Of a DNA stretch of 64,000 nt, positions 25,777 through 34,526 are shown piece by piece (position 1 is the stretch's first letter; every line of letters starts with the position of its first letter). The stretch spans positions 62,001-126,000 of the forward strand of contig JAJRYT010000151.1 in the NCBI GenBank assembly GCA_024275635.1, given 5' to 3'. Below the pieces are notes generated by a model. That model was given only the letters and a program-made list of their open reading frames with translations. It was not told the origin of the DNA and did not search any database. Both the position numbers and the translations under genes were made by a program. The stretch comes from Chloroflexota bacterium. Its GTDB lineage: Bacteria > Chloroflexota > Anaerolineae > Promineifilales > Promineifilaceae.

Positions 25777-25852
25777 TCGGTATACACGGATAGGAGAAAC
25801 ACGGATAAAGATTTTGACCAAATCCGCGTTCTTTCCTATCCGTGTATACCGA
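25777..25852. repeat. Long hairpin with 19-bp perfect arms
   Basis: TCGGTATACACGGATAGGA and its exact complement flank about 38 bases that themselves hold weaker ACACGGAT/ATCCGCG pairing. It lies in the gap after the YhhN gene and may terminate that transcript. Confidence 0.75.
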
Positions 25853-25950
25853 AATTAACGCACATGGCGCACATTTTGCAGACAAACTGAGTAATTACCG
25901 ATTACGAATTACCAATTACTACTGTGTGTAAGCCGCGAAGTTAATAACGT

Positions 25951-26844
25951 ATGACAACCGCCATCAAATCGCCGCTAAAAAGCGGGCCTTTATTTGTCAT
26001 TGCCGCCGCTGTTTTGTGGGGAACAACGGGTACAGCGCAGACTTTTGCGCCCCCCGGCGCCCAACCGGTATCTGTTGGCGCGGTGCGGCTGGCTGTTGGC
26101 GGGCTGGCTCTGCTGGCGTTGGCCGTCTTGCGTGGCTCGTTTAACAATTTCCAACCCTGGCCGAAGAGGGCGACCGGCCTGGCCGCGGCGAGTATGGCGG
26201 CTTACCAGCTTTTCTTTTTTGCCGGCGTGGCGCGCACGGGCGTGGCGGTGGGTACGGTGGTGACGATTGGCAGCGGGCCGGCGTGGGCCGGTTTGCTGGG
26301 CATTTTGGCATGGGGAGAACGGCCGTCCCGCCGTTGGATAAACGCAACGGCATTGGCCGTTCTGGGCTGCATTTTGCTGGTAACGGCGGGCAGCGATATT
26401 CATGTGGATGTTGGCGGAATCGGCTTGGCTTTGGGAGCGGGGTTGTCATACGCGGCTTACGCCGTCGCTAGTAAGGCGGTTTTGGATGCGCAGCCGCCGG
26501 ATGCGGCCACGGCCGTTATCTTTACTCTGGGCGCTGTTTTCCTGCTGCCCTGGCTGTTCATAACTGATTTGACCTGGCTGACGCAGCCGGGCGGGTTAGC
26601 TGTGGCGTTACACCTGGGCCTCCTGGCGACGGCGGCGGCCTATGCTTTGTTCGCGCGCGGGTTACGGCTGGTTCCGGTGGCCACGGCCGTTACCCTCTCC
26701 CTGGCCGAACCCCTCACCGCCGGATTATTGGGCGTCTTCCTCCTGGGCGAACAACTCACCATCCTGGCGCTGCTGGGCATCGTCTTGTTGTTCATCGGGC
26801 TGGCATTGCTGTCAGCGCAACCACCTAATCATGAGGTAAAATAA
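25951..26844 (+). CDS. EamA/DMT family transporter
   Basis: The protein has 297 residues with ten membrane helices in two EamA repeats. The first begins ALLFVIAAAVLWGTTGTAQ-like (here FVIAAAVLWGTTGTAQTF) and the second starts near GVGLALGAGLSYAAYAVASK-like sequence. The C-terminal end LAEPLTAGLLGVFLLGEQL is typical. Such proteins export amino acids or other metabolites, and the substrate is unknown. Confidence 0.85.
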   Translation: MTTAIKSPLKSGPLFVIAAAVLWGTTGTAQTFAPPGAQPVSVGAVRLAVGGLALLALAVLRGSFNNFQPWPKRATGLAAASMAAYQLFFFAGVARTGVAVGTVVTIGSGPAWAGLLGILAWGERPSRRWINATALAVLGCILLVTAGSDIHVDVGGIGLALGAGLSYAAYAVASKAVLDAQPPDAATAVIFTLGAVFLLPWLFITDLTWLTQPGGLAVALHLGLLATAAAYALFARGLRLVPVATAVTLSLAEPLTAGLLGVFLLGEQLTILALLGIVLLFIGLALLSAQPPNHEVK

Positions 26845-26847
26845 ACC

Positions 26848-26949
26848 CAGTAGATCCAGAATCTGACACGAATTTCACGAATCTCACGAATTAAGAACTT
26901 ACTTCTCGTACAATTTGCATCATTCGTGGCGAAAATCTCGATCTACTGA
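26848..26949. repeat. CACGAAT hairpin repeat
   Basis: CAGTAGATC and GATCTACTG close the structure. Inside, three CACGAAT units face one ATTCGTG. Related CACGAAT hairpins occur at 34447 and 40393. Confidence 0.65.
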
Positions 26950-26973
26950 AACCAGATGAATAAGGAAAAACGT

Positions 26974-27330
26974 ATGGAGTTGGAAGCGCTGCGGGTTTAT
27001 TTGTTAGCCAAAAAGGGAACGACAGAGGAACGGCCGTTTGGCCCTCAAGCCCTCGTTTACAAAGTGATGGGCAAGATGTTTGCCCTGGTTGCCTGGCAGG
27101 AAGAGCCGCTGGACATCAGCCTCAAATGCGACCCGGACGAAGCGCTCTTTTTACGCGATATGTATACGGCCGTCCGCCCCGGCTACCATATGAACAAAAA
27201 ACATTGGAACACCGTCACGCTGGATGGTTCGATCCCCCAAAAAGAACTGCTGCGGATGATTGACGATTCCTACACGCTCGTCGTCAAAGGGTTGACCAAA
27301 GCCCAACGCCAGAAGCTTACGACAATGTAA
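26974..27330 (+). CDS. MmcQ/YjbR family protein
   Basis: A 118-residue CyaY-like fold protein with the family pattern: EERPFGPQALVYKVMGKMFAL, then PLDISLKCDPDEALFLR, PGYHMNKKHWNTVTLDG and a C-terminal SYTLVVKGL. MmcQ/YjbR members may bind DNA, but no activity is proven. AAGGA seven bases before ATG 26974 makes it the better start than ATG 26956. The end overlaps the convergent RelE-like toxin gene by 14 bp. Confidence 0.85.
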   Translation: MELEALRVYLLAKKGTTEERPFGPQALVYKVMGKMFALVAWQEEPLDISLKCDPDEALFLRDMYTAVRPGYHMNKKHWNTVTLDGSIPQKELLRMIDDSYTLVVKGLTKAQRQKLTTM

Positions 27331-27598
27331 GGTACGCGCTGCTCCTGGGGGCAATACGCACTATCAGGATCACCAACCGATCGTCCTCAATGGCATAAAC
27401 AATTCGCCAACTTCCCACCCGCACCCGGTAAAGGTTTTCATAACCAGCCAGTTTTTTGCAGCCTGATGGGCGCGGATCATCGGCTAAAGCCCATATAGCC
27501 ACCCGGATTCGCTGTAACAGGTTTTTGGGGAGCCGCTTCAACATTTTTTCCGGCTGACGTTCCATTTCGATCTGCCAGCTAGCGCTCCCCTCACTCAT
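27317..27598 (-). CDS. RelE/ParE family toxin
   Basis: A 93-residue basic protein with the RelE fold pattern: a helical start with KRLPKNLLQRIRVAIWALADDPRPSG, then KKLAGYENLYRVRVGSWRIVYAIEDDRLVILIVRIAPRS. The Arg-Val-Gly-x-Trp-Arg strand and the C-terminal Arg are those of mRNA interferases. It follows the Phd-like gene with an 8-bp overlap, the usual antitoxin-first order of a type II module. Confidence 0.9.
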   Translation of the reverse strand: MSEGSASWQIEMERQPEKMLKRLPKNLLQRIRVAIWALADDPRPSGCKKLAGYENLYRVRVGSWRIVYAIEDDRLVILIVRIAPRSSAYLTLS

Positions 27599-27878
27599 CT
27601 AATAAGCCTTCGGCAATCAGTTCTGCTTCGATTTCTTTCCAGGGACGAGCGGTCGAAGGGTCTTTTTTCCACTCCTCGTAGGCAGCAGCGCCTAACCGCG
27701 CGTCACGCAAATCTTCCAATTCTTCTAAAAGCGCCGCAAAATCTTCGTAGGCGATGAGGGCGGCTATTGGCTTGCCGTACCGCTCGATAACGACATCGGC
27801 CGTTCCTTTATCCACCGTGTCTAATAAATCGCGCCACCGCGCGCGCGCTTCCTTGCTGCTCATTGTTGCAATCGGCAT
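27591..27878 (-). CDS. Phd/YefM family antitoxin
   Basis: The 95-residue product starts MPIATMSSKEARARWRDLLD, then VVIERYGKPIAALIAYEDF, the Phd/YefM DNA-binding fold, and ends in an acidic flexible tail that should clamp the toxin. GGAGG stands six bases before ATG 27878. The frame is open to 27929, but that would include the likely operator. It should repress its own operon together with the toxin. Confidence 0.9.
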   Translation of the reverse strand: MPIATMSSKEARARWRDLLDTVDKGTADVVIERYGKPIAALIAYEDFAALLEELEDLRDARLGAAAYEEWKKDPSTARPWKEIEAELIAEGLLDE

Positions 27879-27889
27879 AACAGCCTCCA

Positions 27890-27921
27890 AATATGTAAAT
27901 GATGTACATAATGTATATGAT
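27890..27921 (-). promoter_or_regulatory. Likely toxin-antitoxin operator/promoter
   Basis: An AT-rich stretch of overlapping dyads (ATGTACAT in the centre, TATGTA/TACATA around it) directly precedes the antitoxin leader, where Phd-type proteins usually bind. Confidence 0.4.
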
Positions 27922-27955
27922 TCACACACTTCTTGTCAAGTTTGAAATCCTGGCG

Positions 27956-28606
27956 TTAAGTCTGAGACGAAATCGGCATAATGGTCGCTTCATTCGTCTC
28001 TATGATCTCCGCTTCCAGACGGCCGTGCGAAAGTTCGCGCAGCGCATCCTGGAAGCTGGGGAATTTTTCAACAATGAACTGAATGGTGATGGTGATGTCG
28101 GCGGCGAATTCTTGGTCCAGGATACGGCCGTTCCACCCCCCAATCAACAACTTCACCGGCTCATACAAAGTGTATGGCGCAGCCAAAAGAACCGTATGCG
28201 TTGGAACCTTTTCCGCGCGCGGCAAAATCGCCAAAATCGCCTTGACTGCGTCCCCATACGCCCTCACTAGGCCGCCCGTCCCCAGCTTTGTACCGCCAAA
28301 ATAGCGCGTCACCACCACCGCCACATCCCCCAAACCGCTGCCTTGCAGAACCGCCAGCGCCGGCCGTCCCGCTGTGCCTGACGGTTCCCTATCATCATTG
28401 CAGTGAGCGATCACCGATGGCCCAAAGCCAACGACAAATGCGGGGACATTATGGGAAGCGTCGCGGAACTCCTGTTTGATGCGCTTAATAAAATCTTTGG
28501 CCTCATCCACGCTAAAAACGGGGGCGGCCGTGGCAATGAAGCGCGAGTTTTTCACTTCGATTTCTGTTCTCGTTTCAGCAGCGGGGATGGGATAGCATTT
28601 ATTCAT
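27956..28606 (-). CDS. YigZ/IMPACT family protein
   Basis: The 216-residue protein has the UPF0029/IMPACT signatures: NSRFIATAAPVFSVDEAKDFI, SHNVPAFVVGF, DDREPSGTAGRPALAVL and VVVTRYFGGTKLGTGGLVRAY. A C-terminal DUF1949-like ferredoxin fold follows. IMPACT proteins bind ribosome-associated partners in eukaryotes, and YigZ's bacterial role is unsettled. I chose ATG 28606 because the family starts near this point. Confidence 0.9.
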   Translation of the reverse strand: MNKCYPIPAAETRTEIEVKNSRFIATAAPVFSVDEAKDFIKRIKQEFRDASHNVPAFVVGFGPSVIAHCNDDREPSGTAGRPALAVLQGSGLGDVAVVVTRYFGGTKLGTGGLVRAYGDAVKAILAILPRAEKVPTHTVLLAAPYTLYEPVKLLIGGWNGRILDQEFAADITITIQFIVEKFPSFQDALRELSHGRLEAEIIETNEATIMPISSQT

Positions 28607-28771
28607 GATAGATATTGTAACGGCCGTCACCTTCCCCGCCAATGCCGGGCGAGACGGCGCAGAGATAAGGTCAATTGTCCCTGCCCAGACCGTACCTCCA
28701 TCTTGCCCCTACACGCTATAAAATTCGTTAGAACCGCGTAAGATTTCCCACCGCAGACCAGTCAAAAAAAC

Positions 28772-29689
28772 ATGAACATTCATTGGCAAAACGCTTTACC
28801 CCACCCCATCGCCTTCGTTCTGTCCGGCGGCGCCGCCCTCGGTGCGATCCAGGTTGGTATGCTCAGAGCGCTGCACAACGCTGGCATCGCCCCCGATTTA
28901 GTTGTTGGTACGTCTGTCGGAGCTCTCAACGGCTCTGTCATCGCCGACAAAGGGTTGGACGAAGGAGTCATGGCGCTGGAATCGTTGTGGCACCGGCTGG
29001 GACGCACAGACATCTTCCCCGGCGGCCTCATTGCTCAGGCCCGCCGCCTCCTTTCCACTCGCATCAGTCTGTTTCCCAACGACCAGCTCACCAAGCTGGC
29101 CTGCCGAATGCTCGGCGCTGTCCGTTATGAAGATATGATGCTTCCTTTTGGCGCGTTGGCTACCGAACTGCTCACCTATCACGGCGCGCTATTCACGGCC
29201 GGCGACCTGCACCTGACCCTGCTGGCCAGCGCCGCTATCCCTGGCGTTTTCCCGCCCGTGAATATTAACGGAACGCTTTACGTGGACGGCGCGCTGACCG
29301 CTTACGTGCCGATAGCCGCCGCTGTCCAAATGGGCGCGGCTTCTCTGGTTATTATGGATGCGGGCGAACCGTGCCACCGTCAGGAACCGCCGCGCCACGC
29401 TGCCGAGATGTTCACGGCGACGATGCAGGCGGCGATGCGGCAGCGGGTGCGCGTCGAGGCCAATGCTATCGCCAACGACTACCCCATTCTTTACCTGCCT
29501 ACGCCCTGCCCCATTTCCACTTCGCTTCTCGATTTTTCCAAGAGCGCGCTTTTGATGGCCCAGGCGGCCGACATGGCCGCGGCGTTTCTGACTGAAACGG
29601 CCGTTCCCACCCCAGGTCACATGTCCGGCGCGCCCCACCATCACGACGACATGCCCATGCGCCATTTGACCCGCCTGGTCGCTGCATAG
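28772..29689 (+). CDS. Patatin-like phospholipase
   Basis: The protein shows the patatin catalytic layout: the oxyanion hole LSGGAALGAIQVG near residues 18-28, nucleophile Ser48 in VVGTSVGALNGSV, and the dyad Asp in LYVDGALTAYVPI near residue 170. It is 305 residues, as usual for short bacterial RssA/NTE-like members, with a His-rich C-terminal tail. It likely hydrolyses acyl esters of membrane lipids from the cytoplasm. A kinase-like gene follows after 38 bp. Confidence 0.9.
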   Translation: MNIHWQNALPHPIAFVLSGGAALGAIQVGMLRALHNAGIAPDLVVGTSVGALNGSVIADKGLDEGVMALESLWHRLGRTDIFPGGLIAQARRLLSTRISLFPNDQLTKLACRMLGAVRYEDMMLPFGALATELLTYHGALFTAGDLHLTLLASAAIPGVFPPVNINGTLYVDGALTAYVPIAAAVQMGAASLVIMDAGEPCHRQEPPRHAAEMFTATMQAAMRQRVRVEANAIANDYPILYLPTPCPISTSLLDFSKSALLMAQAADMAAAFLTETAVPTPGHMSGAPHHHDDMPMRHLTRLVAA

Positions 29690-29727
29690 GTTTTGTCCCC
29701 CTGGAGCGATTTTGTTATCGTTTGGAC

Positions 29728-30645
29728 ATGGTCCAACCCATTCCCCCTAACCTTGTTCGCACGACGATTGAACTATATGGCGATAACGGCCGTTCCTGGC
29801 TGCAAAACCTGCCCCATCTCATCGCCGACTGTGAAAAACGCTGGTCTCTGACCGTCCGACCGCCCTTTCTTGACCTGTCATACAACTACGTCGCCCCGGC
29901 TATCCGTTCCGATGGCACCGCCGTTGTCCTCAAACTGGGCATCGTCAATCCGGAACTGCTGACCGAAATCGAAGCCCTGCGGCTGTATGATGGGCGCGGT
30001 AGCGCCCGCTTGCTCGAAGCCGACCCGGAGCAGGGCATTTTGCTGCTGGAACAACTGCAGCCGGGTATACCTTTAATCAACCTGGATGATGATGAAGAGG
30101 CAACTATCATCGCCGCCCAGGTGATGCGGCAGTTGTGGCGGCCCCTTCCGCTGACGCATCCCTTCCCGACGGTGGCCCGGTGGGCGGCCGGACTGACTCG
30201 GCTGCGCCAACTATTTGACGGCGGAACCGGCCCCTTTCCGGCTAAATGGGTAAACAAAGCCGAATCCCTTTTTAACGAACTCCTCCCCTCCCAGGCGGAG
30301 CCGGTTCTGCTGCACGGCGACCTGCACCATTGGAACATCTTGCAGGCCCAACGCGCCCCCTGGCTGGCCTTAGACCCTAAGGGCATCGCCGGCGAACCAA
30401 TCTACGAGGCAGGCGCGCTGCTACGTAATCCGTTCCCCTGGCTGGCCGAGCAGCCCAGCCCAACGCGCATCCTGGCGCGGCGGGTGGACATCCTGGCCGA
30501 ACTGTTGGGCTTTGACCGGGGACGGATCATTGACTGGGGCGCAGCCCAGGCGGTGTTGTCCGGCTGGTGGCTTTTTGAGGATCATGGGCATGGCTGGGAG
30601 GGGATGTTTGCTTTTGTTGAGTGGTTAACGGCCGTTCCCAGGTGA
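29728..30645 (+). CDS. Aminoglycoside/hydroxyurea phosphotransferase-like kinase
   Basis: A 305-residue protein of the APH(6)/hydroxyurea kinase type. GTAVVLKLGI holds the ATP-binding Lys, VLLHGDLHHWNIL the catalytic Asp, and LALDPKGIAGEP the metal-binding Asp. The family phosphorylates streptomycin or other small molecules. A resistance role is not demonstrated and these genes are common in soil and sludge bacteria. The ATG at 29728 is favoured over an in-frame TTG at 29722, and neither has a good ribosome binding site. Confidence 0.85.
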   Translation: MVQPIPPNLVRTTIELYGDNGRSWLQNLPHLIADCEKRWSLTVRPPFLDLSYNYVAPAIRSDGTAVVLKLGIVNPELLTEIEALRLYDGRGSARLLEADPEQGILLLEQLQPGIPLINLDDDEEATIIAAQVMRQLWRPLPLTHPFPTVARWAAGLTRLRQLFDGGTGPFPAKWVNKAESLFNELLPSQAEPVLLHGDLHHWNILQAQRAPWLALDPKGIAGEPIYEAGALLRNPFPWLAEQPSPTRILARRVDILAELLGFDRGRIIDWGAAQAVLSGWWLFEDHGHGWEGMFAFVEWLTAVPR

Positions 30646-30698
30646 AGCTGTTCCCTGTCTGCGCTATAATCCCCCGCAAACTATGCTGAGGATGCCAT

Positions 30699-31373
30699 AT
30701 GTTTCTGAAAGTTGCTCGCTTTATTCTCCGGATAATTCTGCGCTTAATCGCCCGCGTAGAACTCATAGATTTTGATCGTGTCCCTCAAACTGAAACCGTC
30801 ATCGTCGTTTCCAACCATTTGGGCAGGCTCGACGCCATACTCGGCTACATCTTGATAGACCGCGCCGACGTCATCATGATGGTGGCCGAGAAATATGAGA
30901 AGGCGGCGTTGTGGCGCTGGGTGGGCAAGAAACTGGATGTGATCTGGCTCAACCGGTTTGAGGCCGATATTCATGCTCTTCGAGAAACCACGCGCAGATT
31001 ACGCCAGGGCGGGATTTTGGCCGTGGCTCCGGAAGGAACCCGCAGCCCCACGGAGGCTTTGCAGCAAGGCAAACCGGGGGCCGCTTTCCTGGCGGCCAAG
31101 GCCAACGTTCCCCTCATGCCGGTGGTTTTAACCGGCACTGAAGACCGGGCGGTCAAAGATCGATTGCGCCGGCTGCGCCGGCTGAATATCACAGTTCGAG
31201 TTGGTGAACCGTTCACACTGCCGCCAATGGATCGCCAAAATCGAGAGGCTTTTTTGACCGCGCAGACAGACGAGATTATGTGCCGTATCGCCGTTCTGCT
31301 GCCGGAGGGCTATCGCGGCGTCTACGCCGATCATCCGCGTTTGCAAGAATTGCTCGTTGAAAGAGAGGGTTGA
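30699..31373 (+). CDS. plsC: 1-acyl-sn-glycerol-3-phosphate acyltransferase (PlsC-like)
   Basis: The N-terminal membrane helix (residues 3-20) is followed by the acyltransferase motifs: SNHLGRLDAIL (H40xxxxD45), the VIWLNRF block and PEGTRSPTEALQQGKPGAAF near 110. VPLMPVVLTGTE follows near 140. The family makes phosphatidic acid from lysophosphatidic acid at the membrane. TGAGGATG stands before the ATG and a TATAAT lies 30 bp upstream. Confidence 0.88.
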   Translation: MFLKVARFILRIILRLIARVELIDFDRVPQTETVIVVSNHLGRLDAILGYILIDRADVIMMVAEKYEKAALWRWVGKKLDVIWLNRFEADIHALRETTRRLRQGGILAVAPEGTRSPTEALQQGKPGAAFLAAKANVPLMPVVLTGTEDRAVKDRLRRLRRLNITVRVGEPFTLPPMDRQNREAFLTAQTDEIMCRIAVLLPEGYRGVYADHPRLQELLVEREG

Positions 31374-31450
31374 TTTTAGCTGGATGAACGGCAGGGAATC
31401 ACCTTGCTATTCTGCCCAGACGCTCGTAAAATTTGCTTACTGGAGTCTGG

Positions 31451-31483
31451 TGCGTAAGGCGATTTTCAAAATCGCCCTACGCT
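31451..31483. repeat. GCGTAaGGCGATTTT hairpin
   Basis: A 15-bp stem with one mismatch and a one-base centre lies between plsC and the next small gene. It is followed by AAAAAG, not a T-run, on the plus strand. Confidence 0.6.
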
Positions 31484-31545
31484 GGAAAAAGTAAAAACGA
31501 CAGCGTCCAGTTGCTTACAAGGAGTAGTTGGATAAGGAGAATTTT

Positions 31546-31779
31546 GTGGCGACGACAACAGATGTAAAGGCAACTCAAGAAGCAGCTTTGAAGAAAATCC
31601 GCGATGGTCTGGCGACTAAAGCGCGGGTGTTGGCGAATCGTGATTGCTGTCCTGCCTGCCGGGCAACTGAAGGGGTGTATGATTTTGACGATGCGCCAGA
31701 ACTGCCGGTTGTTGGTTGTTCGCACCCAGATGGCTGCCGCTGTCATTATGCGCCGGTGCTGGATCAATTTGGCCCGTAG
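31546..31779 (+). CDS. Small Cys-rich protein of unknown function
   Basis: A 77-residue protein. After a helical N-terminal third it has CCPACRATEG and VVGCSHPDGCRCHYAPVL, a likely zinc-binding pair of knuckles near residues 41-70. I do not recognise the family. GTG 31546 has AAGGAG six bases upstream, which makes it a better start than the in-frame TTG at 31528. Confidence 0.6.
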   Translation: MATTTDVKATQEAALKKIRDGLATKARVLANRDCCPACRATEGVYDFDDAPELPVVGCSHPDGCRCHYAPVLDQFGP

Positions 31780-31799
31780 CTTTTATTGAAGTCAGACAT

Positions 31800-31854
31800 C
31801 CTCCCGGAGGTTTATGTGTGCTTAGCTGGTTTCGTCAAGTAACCTCCGGGAGGG
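31800..31854. repeat. CCTCCCGGAGGTT inverted repeat
   Basis: Perfect 13-bp arms separated by 28 bases. The core CTCCGGGAGG recurs in element B at 48424 and near 46875, so it seems part of one dispersed family. Confidence 0.65.
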
Positions 31855-31889
31855 TTGGTAGCTGCTGTTAAGGTTTGAGTTTGTTGGCA

Positions 31890-31918
31890 AGAGACACTTT
31901 ATCTAAGTGTCTTTTGTT
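31890..31918 (+). terminator. Rho-independent terminator
   Basis: AGACACTT and AAGTGTCT pair around five bases and run into TTTTGTTGTTTG. It would end the transcript of the small Cys-rich gene. Confidence 0.7.
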
Positions 31919-31958
31919 GTTTGTGCGCTGGGATACGGTGGGGAAACGGCCGTCCCGC

Positions 31959-31970
31959 TAAACTATCCCC
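31959..31970 (+). promoter_or_regulatory. -10-like box next to the 31971 start codon
   Basis: TAAACT ends six bases before ATG 31971 with no ribosome binding site between, another leaderless-type start. One ACGGCCGT lies just upstream. Confidence 0.35.
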
Positions 31971-32312
31971 ATGACAAAACATATCCGTATCACCCATCTG
32001 CCCAGCCAGCAGTTGTTAGCCGAAGGGCCGCTCGGCTGGGGCATCGCGCCTTTTGAAGGCAACTTGTACATTCGCCGAAAATATTTGTTGACCGACGGCT
32101 TTAAGCCCAACTTTATACCGGGGCTGTGTTTCTACAAATTTCTGTACGTCTGGCTGGATTTGGTTTGGGGGAACGGCCGTAAATCGCGCAATCTGGGCTG
32201 GTTGTACTGGCTGCCCAATCCGCTGTTTCCCTGGATTTGGTTCCGCGTAGCCCTGCCCCGCATCCATCCGGAACTGATGGTAGAGGAATTTGAAGGGAGC
32301 GATCAATCATGA
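31971..32312 (+). CDS. DUF427-like or unassigned small protein
   Basis: A 113-residue aromatic-rich protein: IRITHLPSQQLLAEGPLGWG, EGNLYIRRKYLL, then a hydrophobic middle rich in Trp, Phe and Tyr (FYKFLYVWLDLVW). The opening resembles small DUF427-type sandwich proteins, but I cannot place it firmly. It may associate with the membrane. It precedes a possible short ORF and the HIT protein. Confidence 0.55.
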   Translation: MTKHIRITHLPSQQLLAEGPLGWGIAPFEGNLYIRRKYLLTDGFKPNFIPGLCFYKFLYVWLDLVWGNGRKSRNLGWLYWLPNPLFPWIWFRVALPRIHPELMVEEFEGSDQS

Positions 32313-32435
32313 GGCCGCGTTCGTTCATATGAGCCGTTCACGCAAAAGAAACGCCTTCACAGGCGTCATAACTGCTGTGAGCGAGAAGCAAGACAAACGT
32401 CTGGCAAATCGCAAAGATCGCAGGGTTATAAATGT

Positions 32436-32564
32436 ATGTTGCGATTTACAGATGATGAAGCCCGTCTTCGAACGAAGCGTGAACTAAGTGATGTCTGGCG
32501 TATGGACAAAGACGGCAAAATGAGATTCGATCCCCAAAAGCGTCCCCAGCTAATGCGGAAATGA
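32436..32564 (+). CDS. Possible 42-residue protein coupled to the HIT gene
   Basis: A short frame coding for MLRFTDDEARLRTKRELSDV and 22 more charged residues ends in TGA that overlaps the ATG of the HIT gene as ATGA. That overlap is the usual form of translational coupling. The product is very hydrophilic and has no known domain, and a weak AGGG precedes it. It is either a real small protein or a leader peptide. Confidence 0.4.
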   Translation: MLRFTDDEARLRTKRELSDVWRMDKDGKMRFDPQKRPQLMRK

Positions 32565-32947
32565 AACGCATTTTTAATCGTATATTATTCATTCTGTCCC
32601 GGTCGCCTATCGGTAACTTTTTTAGCGGTATAATTGGTTGGATATTTACCCACATGAGCTTTGCGATTCCTGTAAACCGTTTGCGAGAGACTGATACGCT
32701 CATTGCATTTCATCACCCACAGCCCAGTCATGCGTTCCACGTTTTGCTCGTCCCCAAGCGGAAACTGCCTAATTTAATGGCCGTACAGCCAACTGATTCT
32801 GACTTCCTCACCGACCTGTACCAAACTGTGCAAGAACTGGTCGTCGAATTTGAATTGGAAGAGTCTGGTTACACCCTCCTTGTCAACGGCGGCGCGTACC
32901 AGGATGTGCCCCATCTCCATTTTCACCTGATTGCCGACAAAAAATAG
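32561..32947 (+). CDS. HIT family hydrolase
   Basis: A 128-residue protein ending in the histidine triad HLHFHLI just before the C-terminus. It has the family's upstream elements TLIAFHHPQPSHAFHVLLVPKRKLPNL and GYTLLVNGGAYQDVPH. HIT hydrolases cleave nucleotide phosphoramidates or dinucleotides. The N-terminal 30 residues include a hydrophobic helix, unusual for the family, so membrane association is possible. Confidence 0.85.
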   Translation: MKRIFNRILFILSRSPIGNFFSGIIGWIFTHMSFAIPVNRLRETDTLIAFHHPQPSHAFHVLLVPKRKLPNLMAVQPTDSDFLTDLYQTVQELVVEFELEESGYTLLVNGGAYQDVPHLHFHLIADKK

Positions 32948-33165
32948 GAAAGGGACACGGAGCGGCACGGAGGAGACACAGAGATACGCGGAGAGGGAGG
33001 AGGAATTTTGACTTGTACTCAGTAATTGTGTAATTACGTAATTGCTCAATTACACTGGCGAATGAACAATTTGCCAGACTCTTGCGAACCAATGTGCCTT
33101 TTTCGCTATTATCTCTCTGTGAATCTCCATCTTTCTCTGTGAATCTCTGCGTCCCGCTTTGATAC
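32948..33165. repeat. Fold-back region of degenerate CACGGAG / CTCTGTGAATCTC repeats
   Basis: Purine-rich CACGGAG/CACAGAG units follow the HIT gene. GTAATT units come next, then CTCTGTGAATCT units in the opposite sense. The outer parts are complementary enough to pair. There is no gene here. Confidence 0.5.
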
Positions 33166-33236
33166 GTAACAACGGCCGTTTTCAGATCGTCATACTCACA
33201 GACGATGGCTTGTTGTTGGCGTAAAGGCGAGAAAAT

Positions 33237-34439
33237 ATGAGCAAAAAATGGCGTACATTATGGCTGCTTTCATTGGCTGAACTGTTGGGGATGGCTGTCT
33301 GGTTTTCGGCGTCGGCAGTGGTGCCGGCGCTGACAGAAGCGTGGAGTCTGAACGACGGCGGGCGGGCCTGGCTGACGATGTCGGTGCAGATTGGATTTGT
33401 GGTCGGGGCGTTGGGATCGGCCGTGTTCAATCTGGCCGACCGCCTCCCGGCGCGATGGTTTTTCACCGGCGCGTCATTCCTGGCTGGGGCAGCGACTGCG
33501 CTCATTCCCCTGCTGGCAGATGGGTTGGGCGCAGCCTTGATTTTGCGCTTTTTGACGGGCGTGTTCCTGGCAGGCGTGTACCCGGTGGGGATGAAGATCA
33601 TGGCGACCTGGACGAAGGAAGACCGGGGACTAGGCATTGGGCTGCTGGTGGGAGCGCTGACGATTGGCTCTGCCTCGCCCCATCTCATCAATGTGTTTGG
33701 CGGGGTGGAACGGTGGCAGCCAGTGATGTTTCTGGCGGCGGCTTTGGCGTGTGCGGGCGGATTCATCGGCCTGCTTTTTATTGACGAGGGGCCGTACCAG
33801 GCAAAAACGCCGCCGTTTGATTGGCGGCAGATCGGACGTATTATGCGCGAGCGCGAGGTGATGCTGGCGAATGTGGGCTACCTGGGGCATATGTGGGAGT
33901 TGTACGCGATGTGGGCCTGGGTTCCGGTGTTTTTGCTGGCTAGTTTTAAGCTGGCGGGGGTGGGAGCGGCCTGGGCCAGCACGGCCGCTTTTGCAGTGAT
34001 TGCGGTGGGAGGATTGGGCAGTTTTGTGGCTGGGCGGTTGGCGGATCGGTACGGCCGTACCACCATCACCATCGCCTCCCTCATCATCAGCGGCCTGGCC
34101 GCGCTGACGGTCGGCTTCCTCTTTGGCGGCAGTCCCGTCTGGCTCGTCATCGTTTTATTGGTGTGGGGTTTTGCCGTCGTGGCCGATTCGGCCCAGTTTT
34201 CGGCGGCCGTCAGTGAACTGTCGCCGCGCGAATATGTGGGAACGGCGCTGACGCTGCAAACGAGTATGGGCTTTTTGCTGACCTTGTTCACGATTCGCTT
34301 GATTCCGCCATTGGAAACGGCCGTTGGCTGGCGTTTTGCCTTTGTCATTCTGGCGCTTGGCCCGGTGGTGGGCATCTGGGCGATGGCCGCGTTGCGGCGG
34401 GCGCCGGCAGCTGTGAAGCTGGCCAGCGGCCGTAGATAG
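33237..34439 (+). CDS. Major facilitator superfamily transporter
   Basis: A 400-residue protein with twelve membrane helices. Features of the family are LAEL near the first helix, GSAVFNLADRLPARW in loop 2-3 (motif A position) and VGMKIMATWTKEDRGLGIGLLVGALTIG. The second-half counterpart is GRLADRYGRTTITIASLIISG. It resembles nitrate/cyanate or drug-type carriers, and the substrate is unknown. It stands alone. Confidence 0.88.
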   Translation: MSKKWRTLWLLSLAELLGMAVWFSASAVVPALTEAWSLNDGGRAWLTMSVQIGFVVGALGSAVFNLADRLPARWFFTGASFLAGAATALIPLLADGLGAALILRFLTGVFLAGVYPVGMKIMATWTKEDRGLGIGLLVGALTIGSASPHLINVFGGVERWQPVMFLAAALACAGGFIGLLFIDEGPYQAKTPPFDWRQIGRIMREREVMLANVGYLGHMWELYAMWAWVPVFLLASFKLAGVGAAWASTAAFAVIAVGGLGSFVAGRLADRYGRTTITIASLIISGLAALTVGFLFGGSPVWLVIVLLVWGFAVVADSAQFSAAVSELSPREYVGTALTLQTSMGFLLTLFTIRLIPPLETAVGWRFAFVILALGPVVGIWAMAALRRAPAAVKLASGRR

Positions 34440-34446
34440 CCCTTTT

Positions 34447-34499
34447 TTGCCACGAATTCCACGAATTAAAATGAGCCTATTCGTGAAATTCGTGGCAAA
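34447..34499. repeat. GCCACGAATTCCACGAAT hairpin
   Basis: The arms carry two CACGAAT-type units each and pair almost perfectly around about 11 bases. It probably terminates the MFS gene transcript. It belongs with 26848 and 40393. Confidence 0.7.
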
Positions 34500-34526
34500 T
34501 TCCCCCTCTGCAGAAATAATACGACC

